From Paraburkholderia sejongensis (lineage in GTDB: Bacteria; Pseudomonadota; Gammaproteobacteria; Burkholderiales; Burkholderiaceae): a stretch of DNA of 64,000 nt. Below are positions 43,225 through 52,804 of the stretch, piece by piece. Below the pieces are notes generated by a model, which saw only the letters and a program-made list of their open reading frames with translations, had not been told where the DNA came from and searched no databases. The DNA is taken from assembly GCF_020880815.1 (NCBI RefSeq), contig NZ_JAJITD010000011.1, positions 124,001-188,000 on the forward strand. Reading direction: 5' to 3'. Positions within the stretch are counted from its first letter, which is position 1. Every line of letters begins with the position of its first letter. The position numbers and the translations under genes are program-made.

Positions 43225-43797
43225 TCATGACGAACCCTTCATCGTGCCCGCGAGCTGCTGCGCCATCTCGAGGTGATGCTTGATGGTCGGCAGCGCCTTT
43301 TGCGCGGCGGCCTTGAGTTGCGCATCGGTGCCGCTCTCGCTTTGCTGCTGGAACAGATCGACCGCGCGCTGATGCGCTTCCACGCCGACCTGCTCGACGT
43401 AGGCCCGATCGAACGCGGCGCCCTGCAGCCCCTGGAGCTTGCCGACCAGCGCGGAATCCTCCGCCGGCGCCGGTTTGAAGCCCTTCTTCGCGACCAGCGC
43501 CGCCATCTCGTGCGACAGCTTCGTATGGTCGGCGATCATCTGCTGCGCGAACTTCTTCACGTGCGGATCGCGCGAATTTTTCAGCGCGATCTTGCTGGCG
43601 GCGATCTCGGTCGCGTCGGACTTCGACGCTTCGAGCACGAACTGCTGATCGGCCGGCGACAATTTGGTGCCGCTGACCGGCGCGGCGCTCGCGGGCGCAT
43701 CGCTCGCCTGCGCGTGGGCGGTGTCGACCAGTGCGGCGCTGCCGCCGAAGGCGGTTAGCGCAGCCGTCAACACTTGTAGGGAATACCGGAATTTCAT
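43225..43797 (-). CDS. DUF4142 domain-containing secreted protein
   Basis: The 190-residue protein has a signal peptide (RYSLQVLTAALTAFGGSAAL then VDTAHA), a polar linker, and the helical DUF4142 domain: QQFVLEASKSDATEIAASKI, VKKFAQQMIADHTKLSHEMA, VEAHQRAVDLFQQQSESGTD. These ferritin-like-fold periplasmic proteins accompany stress and outer-membrane genes; the reaction is unknown. The ATG at 43797 sets the signal peptide; upstream frame is not conserved. Confidence 0.9.
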   Translation of the reverse strand: MKFRYSLQVLTAALTAFGGSAALVDTAHAQASDAPASAAPVSGTKLSPADQQFVLEASKSDATEIAASKIALKNSRDPHVKKFAQQMIADHTKLSHEMAALVAKKGFKPAPAEDSALVGKLQGLQGAAFDRAYVEQVGVEAHQRAVDLFQQQSESGTDAQLKAAAQKALPTIKHHLEMAQQLAGTMKGSS

Positions 43798-43883
43798 GCA
43801 TTTTCTCCCTATGAATCCAGCGGGTCCGCGGGCATGTCGAAAGCGCGCTGCGTGCCCGTTCGACCGAGCGCGAACCGAGCCGC

Positions 43884-44435
43884 TCAAGCCGCCTTGCGTT
43901 TGGACAGTTGCGCGATCAGCGTCCGGTTGAACGCCGGCAGATCGTCGGGCTTGCGGCTCGAAATCAGATTGCCGTCCTCGACCACTTCGCGATCCACCCA
44001 CGTGCCGCCCGCGTTGCGAATGTCGTCCTGCAAACTGGGCCAACTGGTCACCGTGCGGCCGCTGATGATGCCCGCCGAGACCGGCAGCCACGTGCCATGA
44101 CAGATCACCGCAATCGGCTTTTTCGCGCTGTCCGCCGCTTTGACGAAAGCCTGTGCCTGCGGCAGCAGCCGGATCGCGTCGCCGTTCACGACGCCGCCCG
44201 GCAGCACCACCGCGTCGTAGTCGTCTGGCTTCGCGCTGTCGAAAGTCGTATCGACGTCGACCGTATCGCCCTTGTCGACGTGTTTGAAGCCCTGGATCTT
44301 GCCGGCCTTAGCCGAGATCACATGGACCGTCGCGCCCGCATCGGCGAGCGCCCGTTGCGGCTCGACCAGCTCCGCCTGCTCGAAGCCGTCTACCGCGAGT
44401 ACCGCCACTTTGCAGCCCTTCAGTGCGTCAGTCAT
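43884..44435 (-). CDS. DJ-1/PfpI family protein (YhbO/YraA-like)
   Basis: The 183-residue protein has the DJ-1/PfpI fold with the active Cys112-His113 in PIAVICHGTWLPVSAGIISG, the glutamate-bearing DGFEQAELVEPQRALADAGA near residue 16, and the C-terminal RKPDDLPAFNRTLIAQLSKR of the PfpI type. These proteins deglycate or act on reactive carbonyl damage under stress. The ATG at 44435 matches YhbO-type starts (MTDALKGCKVAVLAVDGFEQ). Confidence 0.92.
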   Translation of the reverse strand: MTDALKGCKVAVLAVDGFEQAELVEPQRALADAGATVHVISAKAGKIQGFKHVDKGDTVDVDTTFDSAKPDDYDAVVLPGGVVNGDAIRLLPQAQAFVKAADSAKKPIAVICHGTWLPVSAGIISGRTVTSWPSLQDDIRNAGGTWVDREVVEDGNLISSRKPDDLPAFNRTLIAQLSKRKAA

Positions 44436-44535
44436 GCATGTTCTCCTGAGAGACGGCGCCGGCACTGCGCACGAGGCGTTGGCCTTGAAACGATGTGCAG
44501 TGTGGTGCGGCGCTGTCGATAAAGTGTGGATACGC

Positions 44536-44566
44536 AAAACCCGTGCCCATGCGATGCACGGGGTTC
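44536..44566 (-). terminator. Terminator for the acidic small protein
   Basis: Reading the reverse strand, AACCCCGTGC and GCACGGGTT flank an 8-9 base loop with one bulge, then TTTTGCG follows. It lies downstream of the gene at 44699-45043. Confidence 0.6.
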
Positions 44567-44698
44567 GATGACGAGCGGCCGTGCCGCGCCGGATCGCGCC
44601 GCGGCTGCTCGCGGACCTGATCTCGAAACGCCTGGGATCCCTGACGAGTCCGCGATCATGCCGGGCGACCGGCGTCGCAGTGCCGGTAAAAGCAGCCG

Positions 44699-45043
44699 TC
44701 AGAGGTTCGTTTCGTCGTCGCCGGCCTGCTCGTCGTCCGGGGGCACCTGCGGCTCGATCACCTGGTCCGTTTCGATGTCGCGATCGGGTTCCAGCGTCGA
44801 ATCGCCATCGGCCGCGGCCCGCTCACCGGTGCCGCTGCGATCGGTGTCGCTGCCGAGTTCGCTATCGCCGGTTTCGAGCGCGTGGTTGTCGAGTTCGCTG
44901 TCGACGTCGAACTCGTGGCGCTTCGCGCCCGCGACGTCGCTGCCGCTGTCGGACGAATCGCTCGGGCCGAGCGTGCCGGTCGTGCCGGCGGTCTGCTTGA
45001 TCGTGTGTTGCGGCTCTTCATCGGGATTCAAGGTGCTGCTCAT
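44699..45043 (-). CDS. Hypothetical acidic, serine/threonine-rich protein
   Basis: The 114-residue product (MSSTLNPDEEPQHTIKQTAG at the start) is disordered and strongly acidic, with repeated D, E, S, T and G. There is no signal or membrane segment. A good AGGGAGG ribosome site precedes the ATG. I do not recognise the family. It sits with stress genes, and such proteins in Burkholderiales are usually uncharacterised. Confidence 0.6.
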   Translation of the reverse strand: MSSTLNPDEEPQHTIKQTAGTTGTLGPSDSSDSGSDVAGAKRHEFDVDSELDNHALETGDSELGSDTDRSGTGERAAADGDSTLEPDRDIETDQVIEPQVPPDDEQAGDDETNL

Positions 45044-45265
45044 GGAAACGCCTCCCTCTTCGGTTGGTTACGCCGGAGAGATCGCAAGGACCGTTCCGCA
45101 TGGTTCCGGCGTGGTTCCGCCTGGTTCGGCTTGCATCGCCGCACCGCGCACACCGGGTAGGCCGGAGTGTTGGGCATCGCCCTTGCTTCGTGCCGATCCA
45201 TCATCGAATGCGCGCCGCTGTCCGACCGCGCGCCCCGACCCACATCCGAGACCACCCGTATAACG

Positions 45266-46549
45266 ATGGCTACCGCGACTCGCACCCCATCCGCCGCCGC
45301 AAACGGCGCCGCCGGCGACATCCCGATGCCGCCGGGTCTGCGTCACGCCGATGACAGCAAACCGGGCTATACGCGCAAGCGCGAGCGCAACGGCTTCGTC
45401 TATTACGACACGAACGGCAAACGCATCGTCGATAAAGACGTGATCCAACGGATCAATTCGCTGGCGATTCCGCCGGCTTACGAACAGGTGTGGATCTGCC
45501 CCGACGCACGTGGTCACGTGCAGGCGACCGGTCGCGATGCGCGCGGCCGCAAACAGTATCGCTATCACCCGCAATGGCGCGAAACGCGCGACGCCGACAA
45601 GTACCAGCGGCTCGCCGAGTTCGGCCGCGCGCTGCCGAAGATTCGCGCGCGCGTCGCGCGTGATCTGAAATTGCCGGGGATGCCGGGCGACAAGGTGATC
45701 GCCGCGGTCGTGCAATTGCTCGACACGACCCAGGTGCGGATCGGCAGCGTCGAATACGCGCGCGAAAATCAGTCGTACGGATTAACCACGCTGCGCAAAA
45801 AACACCTGAAGATCGAAGCCGGCCAACTGCGCTTCCGGTTTCGCGGCAAGAGCGGGATCGAGCACGACGTGACCGTCGACGATCGGCGCATCAAACGGAT
45901 CGTGCAGCGCTGCGCGGAACTGCCGGGCCACGACCTGTTCCAGTATCTCGATGAAAGCGGCGAGCGTCACACGGTCGGCTCGGCCGACATCAACGACTAC
46001 CTGCGCCGCGCGAGCGGCGCGGACTTCACCGCGAAGGATTACCGCACGTGGGCCGGCAGCGTATTCGCGCTTGCGGCGCTGCGCAAGCTCGTGTGCGACA
46101 GCGCGGCCGACGCGCGCCGCCATATCGTCGCGACCGTGAAGGACGTCGCGACGCTGCTGCGCAACACGCCTGCCGTGTGCCGGCGCTGCTACATCCATCC
46201 GGAGGTCATCAGTGCGTTCGAAGCCGATCAATTACAGAGCCTCGCGCCGGGCCAGTCGCGCCGGGGCCTGAAAGTCGATGAAGTCGCGTTGGCGATGCTG
46301 CTCGCGCAGGCGCAAAAACGCGCGGCGCGACTCGCCCGCGAAGCTCGCGGCAAAGCACGCAAACCGCCGGCCGGCGACAGCGTCGATCGTTCACTGACGG
46401 ATCTGTTGAAGAAGTCGCGCGCGGTGCGCAAGAACGCCGGCGCAGCGCAGGAAAAAACCGCTGCGCGCAATGTGCGCCGGGCCAGCGACGTGCGTGCGCG
46501 GCGTGCGCTCAAGGACGGCACGGCCGACGTGAAACGCGCCCCTCAGTGA
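45266..46549 (+). CDS. DNA topoisomerase IB (poxvirus/mimivirus-type)
   Basis: Topoisomerase IB relaxes supercoils by a reversible 3'-phosphotyrosine link. The 427-residue protein has the N-terminal GYTRKRERNGFVYYDTNGKR, catalytic TTLRKKHLKIEAGQLRFRFR and DYRTWAGSVFALAALRKLVC, and the nucleophile Tyr309 in NTPAVCRRCYIHPEVISAFE. The lysine/arginine-rich C-terminus after residue 350 is an extension. The ATG at 45266 (MATATRTPSAAANGAAGDIP) matches bacterial relatives. These enzymes are common in Burkholderiales stress clusters, as here. Confidence 0.92.
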   Translation: MATATRTPSAAANGAAGDIPMPPGLRHADDSKPGYTRKRERNGFVYYDTNGKRIVDKDVIQRINSLAIPPAYEQVWICPDARGHVQATGRDARGRKQYRYHPQWRETRDADKYQRLAEFGRALPKIRARVARDLKLPGMPGDKVIAAVVQLLDTTQVRIGSVEYARENQSYGLTTLRKKHLKIEAGQLRFRFRGKSGIEHDVTVDDRRIKRIVQRCAELPGHDLFQYLDESGERHTVGSADINDYLRRASGADFTAKDYRTWAGSVFALAALRKLVCDSAADARRHIVATVKDVATLLRNTPAVCRRCYIHPEVISAFEADQLQSLAPGQSRRGLKVDEVALAMLLAQAQKRAARLAREARGKARKPPAGDSVDRSLTDLLKKSRAVRKNAGAAQEKTAARNVRRASDVRARRALKDGTADVKRAPQ

Positions 46550-46617
46550 TAACCGCGATGCGCGAACAGGCGACGCAAAGGTCACGCAAACGCGGCTCGA
46601 CAGCCGCACGGCCCCGC

Positions 46618-46920
46618 TCAGCGTTCTTCCTCGAACGCAGCCATTACGAGCCACATGTCGCGTTCGCCGTCGCGGATCTCGGCTGCCAGCGCATACGGAT
46701 CGCCCGGCGAGCACACGCGAGCGAGCGCATGACGCGCGATCTCGCCGTTGTCGAACACGCGCTCCGATAGCGGCCGCACTTCCTGTTTGCCTTCGAACAT
46801 CGGTTGATGCCGGCGATACACGAGCGTCTCGGCCTTCCAGTTGCTGAAGCATTCGCGCACGTGCGCGAAGTCGCCGCCGCAGATGTTCGCCTGATAGTGG
46901 ATCTTGTTAGCCACGATCAT
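46618..46920 (-). CDS. Hypothetical small cytoplasmic protein
   Basis: The 100-residue product (MIVANKIHYQANICGGDFAH at the start) ends in a helical acidic tail (MWLVMAAFEEER) and contains RRHQPMFEGKQEVRPLSERV. There is no signal or membrane segment. The family is not recognised. It is the upstream gene of a short reverse-strand pair with the glycine-rich secreted protein. Confidence 0.5.
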   Translation of the reverse strand: MIVANKIHYQANICGGDFAHVRECFSNWKAETLVYRRHQPMFEGKQEVRPLSERVFDNGEIARHALARVCSPGDPYALAAEIRDGERDMWLVMAAFEEER

Positions 46921-46977
46921 TCTCCCCGCCGCAGGCGCGCGCTACCGCCGGTATTGCGCGCCTGCTTCGATGCTGCG

Positions 46978-47313
46978 TTACTGCCCCTTCGTATCGCTGC
47001 TTGCGTTAGCGCCGGGCATATTCGTCGAATCGGTCATCGGCTTGCTCTTCGACTTCGCGTTCGACATCTGATGCGGGTGCTGCTTCATCGTCTTCGAACC
47101 GCCGGTCGCCCCGGTCGTCGGACCCGTCGCGCTCATCGCGCCGGTCGCATTCGACGCGGGCTCGTTGCCCGCGGTCGGCGCAGCGGTGGCGGCGCCGTGC
47201 GCGTTGCCGCCGCCACCGCCGCTATTGCCGTTGCCGCCGCCCGCCTGCGCGAAGGCCGCGCCGGAGATCGCGACACACGCCGCGACCAGCCATGCTTTGG
47301 GAGAGGTATTCAT
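46978..47313 (-). CDS. Hypothetical secreted glycine-rich protein
   Basis: The 111-residue product has a clear signal peptide (MNTSPKAWLVAACVAISGAA then FAQA) and a mature part of glycine, asparagine, threonine and alanine repeats (GGGNGNSGGGGGNAHGAATA; GNEPASNATGAMSATGPTTG). The role is unknown. Low complexity makes homology hard to judge, but the signal peptide and start codon look genuine. Confidence 0.6.
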   Translation of the reverse strand: MNTSPKAWLVAACVAISGAAFAQAGGGNGNSGGGGGNAHGAATAAPTAGNEPASNATGAMSATGPTTGATGGSKTMKQHPHQMSNAKSKSKPMTDSTNMPGANASSDTKGQ

Positions 47314-47639
47314 CGATGCGCTCCGTGAAGTAAGGACGATTGGATGACGCCGCGCACTGTTGCCCGCGCCGGCGCCGCTGCCACTTTCAATCGAGCAAGG
47401 GCTATGCCCCGCCTTGGGCGAGCGCGGGTGAAGACGCTTTGCATCGATCGGGTAACGCCTTCGCGATCGCGCGGCCGTGCACGAGCGAAATAATTTCAAA
47501 TGCGCTCGCATCCTTTACGCGAGCGGCGCGCATCCATGCATCGCTGGCCTGCGCCGCTGTCTTCGCGTCGGCCGTCGACGGTCGATGGAACGGCCGTTGC
47601 TGCAGCGTCGATACCTAAACCCTTCAGAGGAGTCCAATC
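47314..47639. other. Divergent region before the PRC-barrel gene
   Basis: About 326 bases without a gene, between the glycine-rich secreted gene (reverse) and the PRC-barrel gene (forward). An AT-richer patch lies near 47487-47500. No recognised operator was found. Confidence 0.4.
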
Positions 47640-48140
47640 ATGATTAACCAGACCCAGACGCAAGGCGCGAACATCGTCGGCAAAGGCGCGGCAACCGCGG
47701 AAGGCCCCGGCCCGGACGTGATGGCCGCCGCGACGCTCGATGGCAACAAGGTCGTCAGCAGCGACGGCGAGGATATCGGCAAGATCAAGGACATCATGCT
47801 CGACGTGCGCTCGGGCCGGGTCGCCTACGCGGTGTTGTCGAGCGGCGGCTTTCTCGGCATCGGCGACAAGTTGCTGGCGATTCCGTGGAACGCGTTGACG
47901 CTCGATACCGAGGAGAAATGCTTCGTGCTGGGCATGACCGCCGAGCGCGTGAAGAACGCGCCGGGATTCGACAAGGACCACTGGCCGGCGATGGCGGACC
48001 AGACGTGGGCCACCTCCGTACACCAGTACTACGGCAGCGAACCGTACTGGGGCGGTAGCGTCTATACCGAGCGCAACGATCTCGGCGTCGGCACCGTTCC
48101 GCCGTCCGATGCGCCGGAGGCCGGCGGCGTGAAGCTTTAA
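47640..48140 (+). CDS. PRC-barrel domain protein
   Basis: The 166-residue protein contains the PRC-barrel pattern ISSDGEDIGKIKDIMLDVRS-like segment (here VVSSDGEDIGKIKDIMLDVR) and GRVAYAVLSSGGFLGIGDKL then LAIPWNALTLDTEEKCFVLG. PRC-barrel proteins are small beta-folds used for protein or RNA contacts and are common in stress-associated genes. AGAGGAG precedes the start. It is followed 29 bases later by a DUF3175 gene. Confidence 0.88.
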   Translation: MINQTQTQGANIVGKGAATAEGPGPDVMAAATLDGNKVVSSDGEDIGKIKDIMLDVRSGRVAYAVLSSGGFLGIGDKLLAIPWNALTLDTEEKCFVLGMTAERVKNAPGFDKDHWPAMADQTWATSVHQYYGSEPYWGGSVYTERNDLGVGTVPPSDAPEAGGVKL

Positions 48141-48169
48141 GGACTCGGGAACGACTCAGGAGAAGCGCG

Positions 48170-48583
48170 ATGGCGTCCCGCAAAAGCAGCAGCAAATCTA
48201 AACGCCCGGTGCCGGGCCGCAAGTCGGGACGCCCGCCGCGCCAGCGGCATGCGCACGCGCATGCCGCGCATCGCGCGAAAACCGCGAAGACCAATGGCGG
48301 GAATGGAACGAAGAAATGGTCGCATCACGTGATGGAAACCAGCGATGCGATGGACATCCAGAAAGATGTGTTTAAAACCGGCAGTGCGGAATCGATTGCG
48401 CAATCGTTGAAACATTCGTCGACGGTGAGCCGGCGCCGCAAGGGCACGCCGTTTCAATCGGCGATGTCGATGCTGAACTTCTATATCAATCGCGCGGGCA
48501 GAAATCTGCCGAAGGAGCGCCGCGATACATTGCAGAAAGCCAAGCGCAAACTGCGCGAAGCGTTTGGGCGCGAACCGCGTTAG
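48170..48583 (+). CDS. DUF3175 domain protein
   Basis: The 137-residue protein has a basic low-complexity first third (PGRKSGRPPRQRHAHAHAAH) and the DUF3175 core KKWSHHVMETSDAMDIQKDV, FKTGSAESIAQSLKHSSTVS, SAMSMLNFYINRAGRNLPKE, ending in basic residues. Function is unknown; it may bind nucleic acid given its charge. It is the last gene of the forward stress pair. Confidence 0.85.
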   Translation: MASRKSSSKSKRPVPGRKSGRPPRQRHAHAHAAHRAKTAKTNGGNGTKKWSHHVMETSDAMDIQKDVFKTGSAESIAQSLKHSSTVSRRRKGTPFQSAMSMLNFYINRAGRNLPKERRDTLQKAKRKLREAFGREPR

Positions 48584-48667
48584 CGCGTCGAGCCGCCTTG
48601 GCATGCGCAAGCGCGAACGGAGCCGCTAGAATACGGCGCATTCCTGCCGCCGCGAGATGCCCGATCG

Positions 48668-49240
48668 ATGACGCCGTCCGACGATTCACGCCCCGCCTCG
48701 CGCACCCGCGCGGCCGATGCGCTATTTGCCTTCCTCAAATCGCTGCCGCTCGGCGACCGGCTGATCGAGGGCGGCTTCATGGCTGTGCAGGCGGTCGCGG
48801 GCGCGAGCCTCGCGTTCGGCATCGGCCGCGCGCTGCACACCGAGCAGGCGTTCTGGGCCGCGATCACCGCGATCGCGGTCAGCCAGCACAGCTACGTGGA
48901 CACCCGCAAGCTGTCGCGCGACCAGTTCATCGGCGCGATGGTCGGCGGCGTTTGCGGCCTGATCGGCACGCTCGCGGGCGGCGGACACTTCGCTGCGTAT
49001 GCGGCGACGGTGGCGATCGCGATCATGATCTGCTGGGTCGTCAATGTAGGCAGCGCGGCGCGCCTGGGCGGCATCACCGCGACGATCATGCTGCTGGTGC
49101 CTGGCATCGGTCCGGCGTGGGACAAGGCGTTTTTGCGGCTCGCCGAGGTCACGCTCGGCACCGTTTGCGCGCTGTTGATCGCACGGCTGATGGCGTCGCT
49201 CGAACGGCGCGCGTTCAGCAAGCCGGAGCAGTCCAAATAA
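48668..49240 (+). CDS. FUSC-like membrane protein
   Basis: The 190-residue protein has about five membrane segments and the FUSC N-domain pattern GGFMAVQAVAGASLAFGIGR, EQAFWAAITAIAVSQHSYVD and FIGAMVGGVCGLIGTLAGGG. Full FUSC proteins (aromatic acid efflux, YccS) are 600 or more residues, so this is the short half-size type. Substrate and partner are unknown. An 84-base gap separates it from the DUF3175 gene. Confidence 0.78.
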   Translation: MTPSDDSRPASRTRAADALFAFLKSLPLGDRLIEGGFMAVQAVAGASLAFGIGRALHTEQAFWAAITAIAVSQHSYVDTRKLSRDQFIGAMVGGVCGLIGTLAGGGHFAAYAATVAIAIMICWVVNVGSAARLGGITATIMLLVPGIGPAWDKAFLRLAEVTLGTVCALLIARLMASLERRAFSKPEQSK

Positions 49241-49295
49241 ATTCGAGCGGCTCTCTCGTGCCCGCAGGCCCGACCGGCGTGCCCCGCCATTTCAC

Positions 49296-50264
49296 TCAGC
49301 TATCCGAACCATCCGGTGCCGGCGCGCGTCGCCGGTAGCGCCCCGGCGTCGTGCCGACGCTTTGCGCGAACGCCTTGCCGAACGCCGCCTCCGATTGATA
49401 ACCGACAGTCTCGCCGATCTCGGCCGCGCTGCGCTGCGTGCGCAACAGCAGATCGCAGGCGATCGTCATACGGATCCGCGTGAGAAAGTCCATCACCGTC
49501 ACGCCCGCGCGCTCGTTGAAGTGACGCGCGTAGGTCGCGCGCGACATCGCCGCGTGCTCGCCGAGTTCGGCGATCGTCCACGCGCGTTCGGGCGCATCGA
49601 GCATCGCCTGCACCGACGCGCCGAGCCGCGCGTCGGTCAGCAGCGCGAGCACGCCGGCGCTGTCCGCGTTGCGCTCTCCGTGCACGCGCAACGCCATCGC
49701 GAACAGCGCGTGGCTCAACGCGGTGACGATCGCCAGCGCGCCCGGCTGACGGCGCTCGGCTTCGCCGCGCATCAACGCGATCAGCGTCTGCAACGCAGTG
49801 AGCGCATGCGCACCGCCGAGCGACACGTGCAGCGGGTCCGGCAACGCATCGAGCAGCAGCGCGGCCGAACCGGCTGCGTAGACGAAGCGGCCGCAGAGCA
49901 GATCGAGGTCCGCGTGGAGCGTTGCGGCGTCGCCCGCGTAGCCTGCGCGGGCCGCGTCGTTATGCCTGAGCGGCAGCATCCCGTCATGCGCGACCGTCAC
50001 CGGCGCACCGGCCGCCGAGCGCTTGATGTCGCGCACCCGATGCGCGGCGCCGCGCGGAAACAGCACGAAGTCGCCTGCCTGCAATTGCCGCTGCGCGCCG
50101 TCGACCGTTTCGATCACGCACGCGCCGTCGAGCACCAAATGAAAGGGCGCGACGCCCGCCTCCATCGGCGCGTGATCGATATCGAAGCCGCCCGACAGCA
50201 GGCAGCGCAGATCGAGGCTCGCTTGCGGGCGAGCCAGATCGATCAAACGACTGAGGGTGTCCAT
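49296..50264 (-). CDS. AraC-family regulator with cupin sensor
   Basis: The 322-residue protein has an N-terminal cupin (LDLRCLLSGGFDIDHAPMEA; GAQRQLQAGDFVLFPRGAAH) and a C-terminal AraC HTH pair (WTIAELGEHAAMSRATYARH; AAEIGETVGYQSEAAFGKAF). Cupin-type AraC members often control small-molecule or stress genes. It lies downstream of the OprB porin on the same strand, convergent with the FUSC gene. The ligand and target are unknown. Confidence 0.9.
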   Translation of the reverse strand: MDTLSRLIDLARPQASLDLRCLLSGGFDIDHAPMEAGVAPFHLVLDGACVIETVDGAQRQLQAGDFVLFPRGAAHRVRDIKRSAAGAPVTVAHDGMLPLRHNDAARAGYAGDAATLHADLDLLCGRFVYAAGSAALLLDALPDPLHVSLGGAHALTALQTLIALMRGEAERRQPGALAIVTALSHALFAMALRVHGERNADSAGVLALLTDARLGASVQAMLDAPERAWTIAELGEHAAMSRATYARHFNERAGVTVMDFLTRIRMTIACDLLLRTQRSAAEIGETVGYQSEAAFGKAFAQSVGTTPGRYRRRAPAPDGSDS

Positions 50265-50435
50265 GAGACGCTCGCGCTAGAAGTTGGGTCGAACGAGTAT
50301 TCAGGATATCGCCGCCGCGCGCAATACTCGCATCACGACGCCGCGCGGTATCAGCGGGCCTCGGGTTCGGCGACACGGCGCTGCGCATGTTTCTTCAGGA
50401 TCACGTACCAATCGCGACGTCGCCGCGCGCCGGAC

Positions 50436-51896
50436 TCAGAACTGGACCGTCGTGCGTAAGCCGAGCACCGCCTCGTTACCGACGCGCAGCGACGGATTAT
50501 CCGGCTGCGCAATGCCGCCGCCCGGTCGCCAGAAGTACTGGAAGTTGGCCTGCAACTGCCACCACGGCGCGACCTGATACAGATAGGTCGCCTCAAGGAC
50601 GGTTTCCGCGCGGCGCGACGGATAACCGGGCGTGTAAGCGGCCTGCGCGTTCGCCAGATCGCGCGCGTGCGAGCCGATCTTCGCGTAGCCGAGCGCGAGC
50701 CCGGCCACGTCGTTATCGCGGCCGTTGAACGGCGCCTTCAACGTGATGCCCGCATCGACGGCCAGGTCCACCAGGTTGCGGTCGCCGGGCGCGCCCATCA
50801 CGCGCGCGAACACGCCCAGCGAGCGCGGGCTGCCCGCAGCTTCGCGCCACACCATCTGATCGGCGACCGCATAGACGCTGTAATTGCCGCGATGGCTGAC
50901 CGGCACGCCGTTGCTCGCCGGACTCGCGAGCGACACGCCGCCGGTATCGACGCCCTGGTCGTCGAAGCGGTTGCTGTTGTACCAGAAGCCGAGTTTGTAA
51001 GTGCCCGGCAAGCCGACCGGTTGCGCGTCGGATGGATTCGCCGACGGCGGGTTGAGCGCGTACTGCACCTCGCCGATCACGAGCGCGCCATTGCCGAGCG
51101 GGAAATTCGTGCCGCTCGCGTTGAGCTTTTGCGGATCGCCGTCGAAGACGCCACCGAGCACCGTCACCCCATTCGCGAACGACGCCCGCGCGCGCACCCC
51201 GAGCGACGCCAGCGGATAGGCCGGCCCGCCGGCGGGCAGACCGGTCGACGGCAGCACCGGCCAGCCGAACGTCGCATTCATGAAAGTGGCCGCGTACTGG
51301 CTCACGATGAATTCCTGGTCGAGACTCTGCTGCCCGATCTTCACATCGACGTTGCCGAGCGACTGCTGATACCACAGCTCCCACAGACGCGTGCCCGCAT
51401 CCGCTTCGATTCCGCTCGCGGTTTGCAGCGTCTGCAGATTCCTGCTGGTCAGGCTCGTACCGTGAATCTGCAACGCGGACACATTGAAAGTGCCGCCATT
51501 CAGACCGAACGCCTTTTGCGTATCGACGACGAAACCGAACTGCGTGACGCCCTGATACGCGCCGCCACGGTCGGTGCCGCCCGACAAGTTGCCCATGTAC
51601 TCGCTGGTCTCGTGCAGATCGAACGAAATTCCGTAGTTGTCGAGCCACGGACGCAGTCCGCCGAGCTCGCCGAACAGGTTCGCGCGTTGCCGCCATCCGG
51701 TTGGCGCGGCGACGTTCGGATCGGCGGACGCCGCCGGGTCCGCGGTAGCGGCAGCCGGCACTTGCGCTTGCGCTTGCTCGCCTTCGTTGCTGCTCTGCGC
51801 GAACGCGTCAGGCACGAGACCGAGGGACAGGACCGCACTGATCGCGATCGGCGTACCGCACTCCAACAGTGCGCGTTTGTCGATAATTTTCTTCAT
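50436..51896 (-). CDS. OprB-family carbohydrate porin
   Basis: The 486-residue protein has a signal peptide (MKKIIDKRALLECGTPIAIS then AVLSLGLVPDAFAQ) and OprB beta-barrel features: DNYGISFDLHETSEYMGNLS, TRLWELWYQQSLGNVDVKIG, YQVAPWWQLQANFQYFWRPG and the aromatic C-terminus TTVQF typical of outer-membrane barrels. OprB porins admit sugars. The ATG at 51896 fits the signal peptide; a longer frame upstream is not conserved. A 1.26 kb sparse region lies upstream. Confidence 0.9.
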   Translation of the reverse strand: MKKIIDKRALLECGTPIAISAVLSLGLVPDAFAQSSNEGEQAQAQVPAAATADPAASADPNVAAPTGWRQRANLFGELGGLRPWLDNYGISFDLHETSEYMGNLSGGTDRGGAYQGVTQFGFVVDTQKAFGLNGGTFNVSALQIHGTSLTSRNLQTLQTASGIEADAGTRLWELWYQQSLGNVDVKIGQQSLDQEFIVSQYAATFMNATFGWPVLPSTGLPAGGPAYPLASLGVRARASFANGVTVLGGVFDGDPQKLNASGTNFPLGNGALVIGEVQYALNPPSANPSDAQPVGLPGTYKLGFWYNSNRFDDQGVDTGGVSLASPASNGVPVSHRGNYSVYAVADQMVWREAAGSPRSLGVFARVMGAPGDRNLVDLAVDAGITLKAPFNGRDNDVAGLALGYAKIGSHARDLANAQAAYTPGYPSRRAETVLEATYLYQVAPWWQLQANFQYFWRPGGGIAQPDNPSLRVGNEAVLGLRTTVQF

Positions 51897-52804
51897 GTAT
51901 TGAGGCGATTGCGGTGAGACGTGGACGAGCGCCACGCGATCACGCGACCGCACCTGCAAGCGGATTTGCAGATGACCGTCAAAAACGAAAAGGAAGCGTG
52001 CGACTGGCAGACCGACGGCAAAGGCCGGTCAGTATTGAAGCGCGCTAACCCGACTGGGGCGAGCTAGCGGCGAAGGAGCGAACCTGCGCGACTATCTCGC
52101 GGTGGTGTTGCCGGCGCTGGCCGGCATCGGACTTCCACTACCTGAACATGCGTCCACGGAGGACTCCTTCGGATGAGTTGCGGCGGATTGTATTGAGGTT
52201 GCCCGTTCATGTGCAAGTAAAAATCGCATCGACACGATCTTCGTCGTCGCGCCAGTCTCCGGCAAACAATCTTGGCTCTGCTTAGCGATTCTGGTTGACT
52301 TGTCGTTTTTACCGCGTCTAGAATTCGCCCGTCTTATCAAACGGGGCCAATGCCTTGGACTCTTGCAGTAGTCGATCTTCGAACAGTTTCGCTGCCTGAC
52401 CGGCAGAACGTCCGCGCCCCTTCCTTGCGCCGCCGTTCCGCCAGCAGGCAGAACGGTGCGCGTCGCAGTCAGTTTCCCTCGTGCACCTCGATCATTAGCG
52501 CCATCCGGACGCGGTCTTCGCTCGTCCGTTCTGGCATGCCGTCGCGAGCCGTCATGGTCGCGGCCGCCGCTCGCGCCGCGCTTTCGCGCTGGCGCAAGCG
52601 CGCGGTAGAACCTCGCTGTGCGCCCCCGCGCAGCTCAATCCGACGAGGAGCCCAGATGCCCGACAGTGACAGTTGTTTATGCCCATCGCCTGCCCTCTTA
52701 CACGAGGAAAGCCGCTAGCCCTCTGACGCCGCGCCGAGCGTGCGACGCCGGAATGCCGCTCGGCTTTCCGCTTGCCGCGTCACGCCCGACGCCGGAGAAA
52801 CGTC

